Source: HGM13006 sp964514175
GTDB taxonomy: Bacteria; Bacillota; Clostridia; Oscillospirales; Oscillospiraceae
Assembly: GCA_964514175.1 (NCBI GenBank)
Contig: CAZEPQ010000007.1
Span: 1 to 31,086, forward strand
DNA: 31,086 bases
Direction of reading: 5' to 3'
The notes beneath the pieces are model-generated. The model did no database searches. It saw nothing but the letters and a program-made list of their open reading frames with translations, and was not told the DNA's origin. Position 1 is the stretch's first letter. Each line of letters begins with the position of its first letter. A program made the position numbers and the translations under genes. This document shows, in pieces, positions 6,829-14,056 of the stretch.

Positions 6829-8295
6829 ATGGCACAAGAAACCGCGATGAAGAAGTACTCGTTCAAGGCATGGTTCAGACTGATCGTCTGGTCCCTCTTT
6901 GGCGTTGTCGCATTCTTCATCAATGTTCCCTGTCCCTTCCCCGAGCAGATCTCCATCGGCGCTTGGGTCTGGGGCCCCATCTCCCAGAACGCTAACGTTC
7001 TGGTCTCCCACCTGACCAACCTGATCAAGGCCGCTCTGTACACCGGCAACTTCAAGGCTATGCCTGTTGTAGTTTGGGCCATCGGTCTGTATGCAGTGCT
7101 GGACCTGTTCATCTTCCGTCCCAACAAGGCATGGAAGACCGGCAAGGTCAACGCCGCATTCGCCATTTTCAAGATCATTGGCTTCGTGGTCCTGACTGTG
7201 TCCGTCCTGGACATCTACTTCGGCGTTTCCAAGTTCCTGCCCTTCATGGGTTGGCTCTTCAACCCCGTTGATCAGCTGGGCACCTCCATCGCCAACTTCG
7301 TTATGGACAAGATCCTGGTCACCATCTGTATCTCCATCCCCTGTGCATCCCTGGTGCTGCCCTTCCTGTGTGATTACGGTCTGGTTGACTTCGTCGGCGT
7401 TTTCGTTCGCCTGATCATGCGTCCTGTCTTTAAGCTCCCCGGTCGTGCTGCTATCATCATGGTTACCGCCTTCCTGGGCAACTTCTCCGCTGGACATATC
7501 GCTGTTAATGAGCAGTACAAGACCGGCAAGATGACCGAGCGCGAGGCTGTCTGTATCGACACCTCTCTGTCCACCGTTTCCGTAGGCTTCCTGATGGCTC
7601 TGGCTACCAACACCGGCCTGATCGCTGCCGGTCTGTGGAACACCTACTTCTGGATGGCGTTCCTCATCACCCTGCTGGTTGCTCTGGTCGGCATGCGTCT
7701 GCCCCCCCTCCGCGGTATTCCCGACAACTACTATGAGGGTGCTACCCCCAACCCCGAGAAGATCATCAAGACCGGTCTGTTTAAGGCTGCTCTGACTGAG
7801 GCTCTGGACATTGCCGAGGCTCAGGATCATCCCGGCAAGCGTATTGGCGTTGTCATGAAGGAGACCCTGAATGTTCTGGGCACTGTTGCTGCCGGTACTT
7901 CTTTCTTCGGTACCTTTGGCGTTGTCCTTTACGTCTTCACCCCCATCGTCAAGCTGCTGGGCTACATCTTCTGGCCCCTGTTCCGTCTGCTGGGCTTCAC
8001 CGGCGAGGAGCTGACCATTGCATGCACCGGGTCTATGATCTCCCTGGTCGAGGTCACTGTGCCTGCTCTGCTGGTTGCCACCGGCACTTGGAGCCTGAGA
8101 CTCCGCTTCATGCTGGCTGTTTTGCCCGTTTCTTCTATCATCTTCCTGGCTTCCTTCGTTCCCTGCTGCATGGGCACCGAGGTTCCTGTGAAGTTCTGGC
8201 ATCTGATGGTGATCTGGCTGGAGCGTATGGTTCTGTCCATCATCATTGCAGGTATCTTTGCTCTCATCCTGTTCCCCGCTGGCGCAGTGATGTAA
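6829..8295 (+). CDS. yjiH: YjiH-family membrane protein (nucleoside-recognition Gate domains)
   Basis: A 488-residue polytopic membrane protein matching YjiH, with two Gate-type (nucleoside transporter-like) regions: one around 170-290 (SLVLPFLCDYGLVDFVGVFV, FLGNFSAGH) and one around 345-475 (TGSMISLVEVTVPALLV). A soluble loop at about 300-345 separates them. Gate-domain proteins are linked to small-molecule or nucleoside transport; the substrate of YjiH is not established. Start ATG 6829 with AAGGAG at 6813-6818; an in-frame TTG at 6799 lies before the ribosome binding site and is rejected. Codon use is extreme (Lys almost only AAG, Leu almost only CTG), unlike neighbours, pointing to very high expression. 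Confidence 0.85.
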   Translation: MAQETAMKKYSFKAWFRLIVWSLFGVVAFFINVPCPFPEQISIGAWVWGPISQNANVLVSHLTNLIKAALYTGNFKAMPVVVWAIGLYAVLDLFIFRPNKAWKTGKVNAAFAIFKIIGFVVLTVSVLDIYFGVSKFLPFMGWLFNPVDQLGTSIANFVMDKILVTICISIPCASLVLPFLCDYGLVDFVGVFVRLIMRPVFKLPGRAAIIMVTAFLGNFSAGHIAVNEQYKTGKMTEREAVCIDTSLSTVSVGFLMALATNTGLIAAGLWNTYFWMAFLITLLVALVGMRLPPLRGIPDNYYEGATPNPEKIIKTGLFKAALTEALDIAEAQDHPGKRIGVVMKETLNVLGTVAAGTSFFGTFGVVLYVFTPIVKLLGYIFWPLFRLLGFTGEELTIACTGSMISLVEVTVPALLVATGTWSLRLRFMLAVLPVSSIIFLASFVPCCMGTEVPVKFWHLMVIWLERMVLSIIIAGIFALILFPAGAVM

Positions 8296-8307
8296 TTGCA
8301 ATTTCAA

Positions 8308-8342
8308 AGGGCTGTCTCACTTTTGAGGCAGCCCTCTTCTTT
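8308..8342 (+). terminator. Terminator of the yjiH-like gene
   Basis: AGGGCTGTCTCA / TGAGGCAGCCCT, a 12-bp stem with one G-U pair and a 4-base loop, followed by CTTCTTT, 12 bases after the stop. Confidence 0.9.
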
Positions 8343-8378
8343 ATGCATATTTGGCTTTTCTTTCACCTTGTTTTATTG

Positions 8379-8384
8379 TATACT
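8379..8384 (+). promoter_or_regulatory. Candidate -10 box of the DUF3842 gene
   Basis: TATACT 30 bases before the ATG. The -35 region at 17 bases (TTTTCT) is poor, so the promoter call is weak, but a promoter is needed after the preceding terminator. Confidence 0.4.
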
Positions 8385-8414
8385 AAGACTAAACTATCTT
8401 CAGGAGGCAGCGCT

Positions 8415-8831
8415 ATGACGATTCTGGTAATTGACGGACAGGGCGGCAACATTGGCCGTCAACTAGTAAAGGAAATCAGCCTGAAATTCCCGGAGGAAAA
8501 TCTACTGGCTGTGGGTACCAACAGCATTGCCACCTCCAATATGCTCAAGGGCGGAGCCACTGCGGCTGCCACCGGGGAAAATGCCGTCATTGTTGCCTGT
8601 CGGAAGGCTGACGTGATCATCGGCCCCATTGGCATCGTAGTTGCTGACGCATTGCTCGGCGAGGTGACCCCTGCCATGGCTGCCGCCGTAGGGCAAAGCT
8701 CCGCCACACGCATTCTAATCCCCATGGCCAAGTGTGACACCTATATTGCGGGAGTCAGCAGCACCTCCACCTCCGCACTTCTGGAGGATGCCATGGGCAA
8801 GCTGTCAACTTTACTCTCCAATCGAAGTTGA
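8415..8831 (+). CDS. DUF3842 family protein
   Basis: A 138-residue soluble protein matching DUF3842, common in Clostridia and of unknown function. The N-terminus VIDGQGGNIGRQ (residues 5-16) looks like a Rossmann-type nucleotide-binding turn, and the body alternates strands and Gly/Ala-rich helices (GGATAAATGENAV, IGPIGIVVADALLGEVT). Start ATG 8415 with CAGGAGG 8 bases upstream. The promoter of the next gene overlaps its stop codon. Confidence 0.8.
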   Translation: MTILVIDGQGGNIGRQLVKEISLKFPEENLLAVGTNSIATSNMLKGGATAAATGENAVIVACRKADVIIGPIGIVVADALLGEVTPAMAAAVGQSSATRILIPMAKCDTYIAGVSSTSTSALLEDAMGKLSTLLSNRS

Positions 8832-8856
8832 CTTTTCCCAAATACGGAGGTATAAT
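8828..8856 (+). promoter_or_regulatory. Strong promoter of the ECF S-component gene
   Basis: TTGACT (8828-8833), 17 bases, TATAAT (8851-8856), a near-consensus sigma-A promoter beginning inside the DUF3842 stop codon. It yields a leader of about 130 bases. Confidence 0.85.
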
Positions 8857-8862
8857 CCAAGT

Positions 8863-8994
8863 TGTGGTCAGGCACGAAGCCGATCACAGGACAGAAGTCT
8901 TTTTCTTCAGCGATTTTTATTCGGATACCAGAAGGTATCGTTTCCCAGCACGGGAAACGATACCTTCTTGTGCTTTCCGGGGAAGGATTTAAAT
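8863..8994 (+). ncRNA. Structured, possibly switching leader RNA of the ECF S component
   Basis: Three stems are visible. P1: GTGGTC-A-GGC / GCC-GATCAC (8864-8887), 9 bp with a bulge. A: GATACC (8924-8929) with GGTATC (8934-8939), loop AGAA. B: a perfect 17-bp hairpin AGAAGGTATCGTTTCCC (8930-8946) with its complement (8952-8968), 5-base loop. A and B both use GGTATC and so exclude each other, as in a riboswitch expression platform. TTCCC (8942-8946) could also pair with the GGGAA of the ribosome binding site (8980-8984). I cannot match it to TPP, FMN, cobalamin, preQ1 or THF consensus from memory. Confidence 0.55.
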
Positions 8995-9528
8995 ATGACA
9001 AAAACTTCAAAGGTATACAAATTGGTCTGCGGCGCCCTCTGTCTCGCCATTGCCCTGGTACTGCCTCTGCTGACGGGCCAGATCCCCCAAGTAGGCAGCG
9101 CCCTGTGTCCCATGCACATTCCCGTGCTGCTCTCCGGATTCCTATGTGGGCCTCTCTGGGGCGCTCTGGTGGGCTTTTTGGCCCCTCTGCTCCGCTATGT
9201 GATCTTTGGGATGCCCCCCATTTTTCCCACCGGTATTTCCATGGCCTTTGAGCTTTCTGCCTACGGCGTGCTATCAGGACTGATGTATAGGCTGCTGCCC
9301 AAAAAGGTTCCCTGTATTTATATTTCTCTCATCACTGCCATGATAGGCGGACGTCTGGTTTGGGGGCTGGCTCGTTTCATTATGGCCGGTCTCACGGGAT
9401 CTGAGTTCCCCTTTTCCCTGTTCCTGGCGGGAGCTGTCACCGAAGCCATTCCCGGAATCATCCTTCACATTCTGCTGATTCCAGTCATCGTGATAGCCCT
9501 AAAAAAAGCAAAACTCATGCCCTCCTGA
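8995..9528 (+). CDS. ECF transporter S component (vitamin-binding membrane subunit)
   Basis: A 177-residue protein with about six membrane segments, the size and shape of energy-coupling-factor substrate-binding subunits. PMHIPVLLSGFLCGPLWGALVG and the following FGMPPIFPTGISMAFELS loop are typical of a Firmicutes S-component group (COG4684-like, by recall). It would bind a vitamin or precursor and dock onto a shared EcfAA'T module, which is not in this window. Start ATG 8995 with GGGGAAGGA at 8979-8987; the frame is open further upstream but that is leader. Expression is probably controlled through the leader RNA. Ligand not assignable from sequence alone. Confidence 0.82.
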   Translation: MTKTSKVYKLVCGALCLAIALVLPLLTGQIPQVGSALCPMHIPVLLSGFLCGPLWGALVGFLAPLLRYVIFGMPPIFPTGISMAFELSAYGVLSGLMYRLLPKKVPCIYISLITAMIGGRLVWGLARFIMAGLTGSEFPFSLFLAGAVTEAIPGIILHILLIPVIVIALKKAKLMPS

Positions 9529-9536
9529 ATATACAT

Positions 9537-9570
9537 AAACCGCCTCGCAGCGCTGCGAGGCGGTTTCGTC
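9537..9570. terminator. Bidirectional terminator between convergent genes
   Basis: A 30-base perfect palindrome, arms AAACCGCCTCGCAGC and its complement, with flanking A and T runs that act as T-tracts in both directions. Separates the S-component gene from the minus-strand YkuD-like gene. Confidence 0.9.
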
Positions 9571-9577
9571 ATAAGAA

Positions 9578-10762
9578 TCAGTATATAACAACCAGAGAAC
9601 CCTGGGGCAGATTTTTAGCCATCCACTGAATGTCTTCTTCCAGCATACGGACACTGCCGCCGGAAGCAGGCTCGCCCATGGTGTCGTCGGAGATCTTCTC
9701 TGTCTCCGTGTCATAGGGCTGGCTGGTAAACGCTTCGCCGCCGTTGAAGATCAGCACCGGCTCCACATAGATATCCCCAATGTCCCAGCGATCCTTATAG
9801 GTAGAATAGGTATACACACCGGTGGTGGTAGGCGTGGTATTCAAGCCGGTGGCACAGTCAAAGCTTCTCAGCAACTGCCAATTCTTCTGATAACCGGAGA
9901 ATACATTGACCTTCTGGGTGTAGAGGCTGACCCATACCATGAAGTTGGTCTGGCTGTCATACTGCATGGAATTTACAAACTCCATTTTTGCCTCGTCAGA
10001 ATAATCCTCGTCGGTGGTACAATTCTCCTCCGAAATCTCCATATCTTCCGCATCAACCCAGCCGAAGGAACCATCACTGAGCAGCAGATGCAGCACCCGA
10101 AAGCCTTCCTCTCCTGATTCATAGCCCAGAAGCAGGCCGGTATCGCCCTCGCTCATAGAGCCGATCTCTGTCTTCAGATTGTCAGAGGAATATACGTCGC
10201 AATCTGCCTTTGCGGTCACAGGAATCTCCATGGTCTGAATCACCACAGATTCTTCGCCGGACTCGGGGACAACCAGATTTACCTGCGCCTCCCCCACAAG
10301 GAGCTTATCATCGAAGGATACTTCCACAGTCACCTGGGCCGTGGAGGACTCGGCCTCGTCTACATCCAGTTCCACTCTGGTAGTGACAGTAGAGCCCTCT
10401 ACCAACAAACGATCCGTCACCTGATCCACCAGTTCGCCATCCACATACCAGCTCAACGTTGCCAGAATACTGCTGGCAATGTCATCAAAGGCCGCTGTCA
10501 CGGTACAATAGGGTCGATTTGCTGTAATCTCACCATCCGCATAGACAATAACTGTGGGGTTTTCCTCTACCTGCACTTCAACCGCAGCGTTCCCTTCCGT
10601 CAGGTCAGAGCTGGCAAAGCTCTGTACTCCATTCTGCCCCATAATCGCAGCGGCAGAGTGGTCATCGTTGATATGGATCAGGCAACTCACCAAGGTATAA
10701 ACCGCAGCGCCAATGATGGCAAAGCAGGCAATACGCAGAACCCACGCTAAAAATCTCTTCAT
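9578..10762 (-). CDS. L,D-transpeptidase-fold (YkuD) protein lacking catalytic residues
   Basis: A 394-residue membrane-anchored exported protein: one hydrophobic helix (about 7-27), Ig-like beta region (about 55-180), an SH3-like domain (about 185-250) and a C-terminal YkuD-like domain (about 270-394). The last aligns with the family from the strand NFMVWVSLYTQKVNVF through TPTTTGVYTY to the tail RMLEEDIQWMAKNLPQGSLVV. The active-site signature normally reading SHGCVR is S-G-G-S-V-R (367-372), so the nucleophile Cys is Ser370 and the His is Gly, and the His of the upstream IHS motif is Thr346. It probably binds, rather than crosslinks, peptidoglycan. It is last in the murT operon, 4 bases after the DUF2804 gene, with a weak ribosome binding site (GGTGAG). 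Confidence 0.75.
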   Translation of the reverse strand: MKRFLAWVLRIACFAIIGAAVYTLVSCLIHINDDHSAAAIMGQNGVQSFASSDLTEGNAAVEVQVEENPTVIVYADGEITANRPYCTVTAAFDDIASSILATLSWYVDGELVDQVTDRLLVEGSTVTTRVELDVDEAESSTAQVTVEVSFDDKLLVGEAQVNLVVPESGEESVVIQTMEIPVTAKADCDVYSSDNLKTEIGSMSEGDTGLLLGYESGEEGFRVLHLLLSDGSFGWVDAEDMEISEENCTTDEDYSDEAKMEFVNSMQYDSQTNFMVWVSLYTQKVNVFSGYQKNWQLLRSFDCATGLNTTPTTTGVYTYSTYKDRWDIGDIYVEPVLIFNGGEAFTSQPYDTETEKISDDTMGEPASGGSVRMLEEDIQWMAKNLPQGSLVVIY

Positions 10763-10766
10763 AAAC

Positions 10767-11798
10767 TCACCATTTATTTCTTACTTTTTCCGCAAAGCCA
10801 AAGAATCGATCCAAATGGATCTGTGTACCGTCATCCAGAACAGCCGTACCGGTGAAATGACCGAACACCTGATGCTGATCGGAGCACAGCGGACCCACCG
10901 CAGTGTAGGAATTGCGGTCCAGCACAGGCTCAAAGAGCATCTCAAACCGACCGTCACTGGAGGTGAATCGCCAGGGGGACATATAATCCTCCGTCCCATC
11001 CTTCATAGGGATCTGGAACGTGACTTCCTCCAGTTTATGGGCTTTGCCGTTATAGAACAGCATGTTCTCAGAGGCCGCACGGGTATCGCCAAAGCCATAG
11101 CCCAAGTTAAATCCAAAGGGAACGCCATCCACAGCACCGGAAGCGCTGCCCCAGTACCAGGTATTGGAGTAGGTCCAGACACCTCTGCCCCAGTCCAGCA
11201 CCGCATAGGAATCTTCCTTGTCAAAAACATAGGTCTTTCCGTCAAAATCCACGGAACCCTCCGCCCGGAGGCAGTTGATCTTCTGGTTGTAATAGAAGGC
11301 CTTGGGAGCACCCAGGAAGGGCGTGGCAATAACCATGGAATCCTCCGGCACATCCGTCAGGATAATGCCGCCGTCGATGGGCTTGCCGTCCTTGAAGTTA
11401 TCCATATGGAAGGTCAGCCGCCGGGTCTCCCCATCATTTTCAAAGAGCATCTGATAGCCCTTGCCATGGATGGTGCTGTTGCCGGTGACACTGGTTTCCG
11501 GCAGCTTGGTCTTGCCCATGGGCATGATCCGCATGGGAGAAGTGGTCTGCTCCCAGCCGTTTTCAAAATCCAGAAGGCTGATGCTGTCCAGACCCATATA
11601 GCCATTGTCGGCAATGGTTAGGGCCACGCCGAAGCGTCCGTTGGTGATGAGATAATAGTCCCACTCCTTCAGACGTAGCTTCGGAGCCTTCACGTCCTTG
11701 CGATGATAATCAAGCTGCAAGGAGGTTGCCCAGCCGGGTTCTCTCAAAACACCCTGTTCATCCAGAAGCGGACCTGTTTTAACGATTCTGTGCTGCAT
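10767..11798 (-). CDS. DUF2804 family protein
   Basis: A 343-residue soluble protein matching DUF2804, a beta-rich family of unknown function. The opening MQHRIVKTGPLLDEQGVL and the WGRGVWTY / WYWGSASG / FGFNLGYGFGD stretch are typical. No signal peptide or catalytic motif is recognisable. Its ATG lies 20 bases inside the gatD gene in another frame, with GGAGG in the gatD coding sequence, implying translational coupling to gatD, and it ends 4 bases before the YkuD-like gene. The context suggests a link to the envelope, but this is guilt by association only. Confidence 0.82.
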   Translation of the reverse strand: MQHRIVKTGPLLDEQGVLREPGWATSLQLDYHRKDVKAPKLRLKEWDYYLITNGRFGVALTIADNGYMGLDSISLLDFENGWEQTTSPMRIMPMGKTKLPETSVTGNSTIHGKGYQMLFENDGETRRLTFHMDNFKDGKPIDGGIILTDVPEDSMVIATPFLGAPKAFYYNQKINCLRAEGSVDFDGKTYVFDKEDSYAVLDWGRGVWTYSNTWYWGSASGAVDGVPFGFNLGYGFGDTRAASENMLFYNGKAHKLEEVTFQIPMKDGTEDYMSPWRFTSSDGRFEMLFEPVLDRNSYTAVGPLCSDQHQVFGHFTGTAVLDDGTQIHLDRFFGFAEKVRNKW

Positions 11799-12519
11799 GA
11801 ATTCTGGCCTCCATATACGCGTGTGCGTTGTTCTCTAAAAGGTCATCCAGCTCCTGTAACGCTACATTAGGATATTTCCGCTGCAAAGCCCAGCAAAGCA
11901 GAAGATCTGCCACAGCAGGATTCTTCGGCAGCAGACAGCCATGACCGTAGGTACCGAACACATTCTTATACCGGGCACCTTCAAAGCCATCCTCGCCGTT
12001 GTTTCCGTGACCGTAGAGCACCTTACCCACGGGACGGACCTTGCTGCCCAGATAAGCTTTTCCGGAGTGATTCTCAAAGGCCACCACAGTCTGACCATCC
12101 AGATCATCACAGGTAAACATATAGTTGCCGATCATTCGCTGGCCCTTGTCCACCACATGCATGTCCACGGCACCCACGCAATCATATTTCTGGCCGTCTG
12201 GGGTCTCACAATAGCCGCCCAGCAACTGAAATCCGCTGCAAACCGCCAAAAACACCTTTTCATCCTCTACGGCTGCTTTGATCTCAGCAGCTTTGGGGCC
12301 CATGATGTCTTGCATCAGCACACCATGCTCCAAATCCTGACCGGCACCAATGAGAAAAATGTCATATTTGGAGGCATCCAGCTTTTCACCGATGGAACAC
12401 CCCTCCACATTGCAACCGATACCACGCCATTCCAGACGCTTTTTCAGGCAGGTCACATTGCCCTGGTCTCCATACAGATTCAAGACGTCAGGATACAGAT
12501 GACAAATATTCAGTTCCAT
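11779..12519 (-). CDS. gatD: Lipid II isoglutaminyl synthase, glutamine amidotransferase subunit GatD
   Basis: GatD releases ammonia from glutamine and passes it to MurT, which amidates D-isoglutamate of the lipid II stem peptide. The 246-residue protein is a class I (cobyric-acid-synthase-like) amidotransferase: start MELNICHLYPDVLNLYGDQG, nucleophile Cys94 in LAVCSGFQLLGG and His193 in FGTYGHGCLLPKNP. Start chosen at the ATG 4 bases after the murT stop, with GGGAGG about 8 bases upstream; a longer frame would run into murT. Order murT-gatD is the standard one. Confidence 0.95.
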   Translation of the reverse strand: MELNICHLYPDVLNLYGDQGNVTCLKKRLEWRGIGCNVEGCSIGEKLDASKYDIFLIGAGQDLEHGVLMQDIMGPKAAEIKAAVEDEKVFLAVCSGFQLLGGYCETPDGQKYDCVGAVDMHVVDKGQRMIGNYMFTCDDLDGQTVVAFENHSGKAYLGSKVRPVGKVLYGHGNNGEDGFEGARYKNVFGTYGHGCLLPKNPAVADLLLCWALQRKYPNVALQELDDLLENNAHAYMEARIHAAQNR

Positions 12520-12523
12520 ATAC

Positions 12524-13900
12524 TCACGCCTCCCAGAAATCCTTGAAACCATAGGTATGGCTGATCTTTTCGCGCAGCTCCAGCATGGCGGTATAGGTGG
12601 GCATCAGGTAGACCGGATCCGGCTGGGCCGTAACTGTCTCCATAAGCTTGCCATAGTCCTTCTCCACCGCGATTTTCTCCAGCGGCAGTCCGGCGTATTT
12701 CAGGCGCATGGCCATATCATCGGCACGGTTGCCGGAGGCATAGATCATCTTGATGTTATCGCCCATGGAATTGAGCCGCTCAAAATCCACGTCCCAAATC
12801 CAGCTAATGTCTGTACCGTCGGAAACCTTGTCCGTCAGCACGGCAACGAACACCGTGGGCGAAGTAACATTGGTCAGGAAGTTCAGCACCTGGTTGCAGC
12901 CCGCAGGATTCTTAATCAGGATCATACGAACGGCAGTCCCGTTGATATCGAACTTCTCCATACGGCCAAAGCCGCACTGGAATCGAGAAAGACTCTCGTT
13001 CACCGTAGCCATATCCAGCTTCAGCGCCTCACCGAAGGCCATGGCAGCCGCCGCATTATAGATGTTGTAGCCGCCGGGCAGATTGATGACCGTGGTATAG
13101 TCCTTTCCGGACACATTGGTCACCACGGTGGACTGATCAGCATCGGAGGACTTGATCTCCGTCACAGCCACCTGAGGGGTGGGTCGATGGTAGCCGCAGT
13201 TAGGGCAGCGATAGCCGCCCAGATGGCCGTAGGTCACATAGTCGTACTCATACTCATGCTTGCAGCAGATGCAGTAGGGTGCGTCGGAGACCTCCTCCAC
13301 CCGCTCCTTATAGATGGGTGTATTGACGCCGTAAAACACAGCCGGGTTGGGCATGTCATTGTGCAGGGATGCAGACAGGGAATCATCAGCATTGAGACAC
13401 AGCACCGCATTGGGGCTCTTTTCGATACCCTTGCGGATGTTGTCCAGAGTGCCGGTGACCTCGCCGTAACGGTCCAGCTGATCCCGGAACACGTTGGTCA
13501 CCACAACCGCCCTGGTGTCTACCATTGCGGCAATGAGTTTAAACGCTGCCTCATCAGACTCGATGAGGGCATAGTCGTACATGCACTTTCCTTTCAGGAC
13601 AGAGGAGTGCATCGCAAATTCTGCTGTAACGCCGCTGAGGAGATTCGCACCGGACTTGTTGGCAAAGAAAGAGATTCCAGAATCGGTCATGGCCTGCTCG
13701 ATCATGCGAGCTGTGGTGGTCTTGCCGTTGGTGCCCGTGACGACCACTGTCGCCACGTCCTTTGCCAGCCGTTCGAGCAAATCAGGGCAGATCTTCATGG
13801 CAACCCTGCCAGGAAAATCTGTGCCGCCCCGGCCCAGCTTGCGGATGACAAACCGGGAGAATTTACACATAAAAATGGCGAAAGAAGTTTTTATACTCAT
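12524..13900 (-). CDS. murT: Lipid II isoglutaminyl synthase, Mur ligase-like subunit MurT
   Basis: MurT activates the alpha-carboxyl of D-Glu in lipid II with ATP and amidates it using ammonia from GatD; acts at the inner face of the membrane. The 458-residue protein has a Mur-ligase P-loop VTGTNGKTTT (54-63), the central domain with FRDQLDRYGE, a four-Cys zinc ribbon (CICC ... CPNC, about 212-236) diagnostic of MurT, and a C-terminal DUF1727 domain (ILIKNPAGCNQVL). The start matches the usual N-terminus (KFSRFVIRKLGRGGTDFPG). There is no Shine-Dalgarno sequence; the promoter is almost on top of the ATG. First gene of murT-gatD-DUF2804-YkuD-like. Confidence 0.95.
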   Translation of the reverse strand: MSIKTSFAIFMCKFSRFVIRKLGRGGTDFPGRVAMKICPDLLERLAKDVATVVVTGTNGKTTTARMIEQAMTDSGISFFANKSGANLLSGVTAEFAMHSSVLKGKCMYDYALIESDEAAFKLIAAMVDTRAVVVTNVFRDQLDRYGEVTGTLDNIRKGIEKSPNAVLCLNADDSLSASLHNDMPNPAVFYGVNTPIYKERVEEVSDAPYCICCKHEYEYDYVTYGHLGGYRCPNCGYHRPTPQVAVTEIKSSDADQSTVVTNVSGKDYTTVINLPGGYNIYNAAAAMAFGEALKLDMATVNESLSRFQCGFGRMEKFDINGTAVRMILIKNPAGCNQVLNFLTNVTSPTVFVAVLTDKVSDGTDISWIWDVDFERLNSMGDNIKMIYASGNRADDMAMRLKYAGLPLEKIAVEKDYGKLMETVTAQPDPVYLMPTYTAMLELREKISHTYGFKDFWEA

Positions 13901-13909
13901 ATCTTTAGG

Positions 13910-13938
13910 ATTATATCATAAAATCTGTTTTTTGGCAA
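13910..13938 (-). promoter_or_regulatory. murT promoter giving a near-leaderless mRNA
   Basis: On the minus strand TTGCCA (13938-13933), exactly 17 bases, TATAAT (13915-13910) preceded by an extended -10 TGA. Only 9 bases (CCTAAAGAT) separate the -10 box from the murT ATG, so transcription should start 1-3 bases before it. Confidence 0.75.
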
Positions 13939-13979
13939 CAGGTCCTTTAAGCCACGCAATAATCACACATAAAAAATAG

Positions 13980-14008
13980 TTGAGTTTTAGAGCAAAGAAT
14001 GCTAGAAT
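13980..14008 (+). promoter_or_regulatory. Promoter of the LTA-synthase-like gene
   Basis: TTGAGT (13980-13985), 17 bases, TAGAAT (14003-14008). Leader of about 42 bases to the ATG at 14057. Divergent from the murT promoter, about 40 bases apart. Confidence 0.7.
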
Positions 14009-14056
14009 ATTTTTTAGCAATAATTCGACAGTTTTCACATTTACGAGGTGTTATAT

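Noticed and set aside
6769..8307. A 512-codon open frame antisense to the yjiH-like gene
   Set aside because: Composition (Gln/Asp/Gly/His rich, no fold-like pattern) is that of a reverse shadow of a strongly codon-biased gene; the plus-strand product is a clear family member.
8930..8968. The 17-bp hairpin as a simple terminator of the DUF3842 gene
   Set aside because: It is downstream of a near-consensus promoter, has no T-tract after it and lies in the leader of the next gene; a regulatory role fits better.
12557..13921. A 454-codon plus-strand frame across murT
   Set aside because: Antisense to a well-supported MurT with zinc ribbon and P-loop; no start signals and no recognisable motif.
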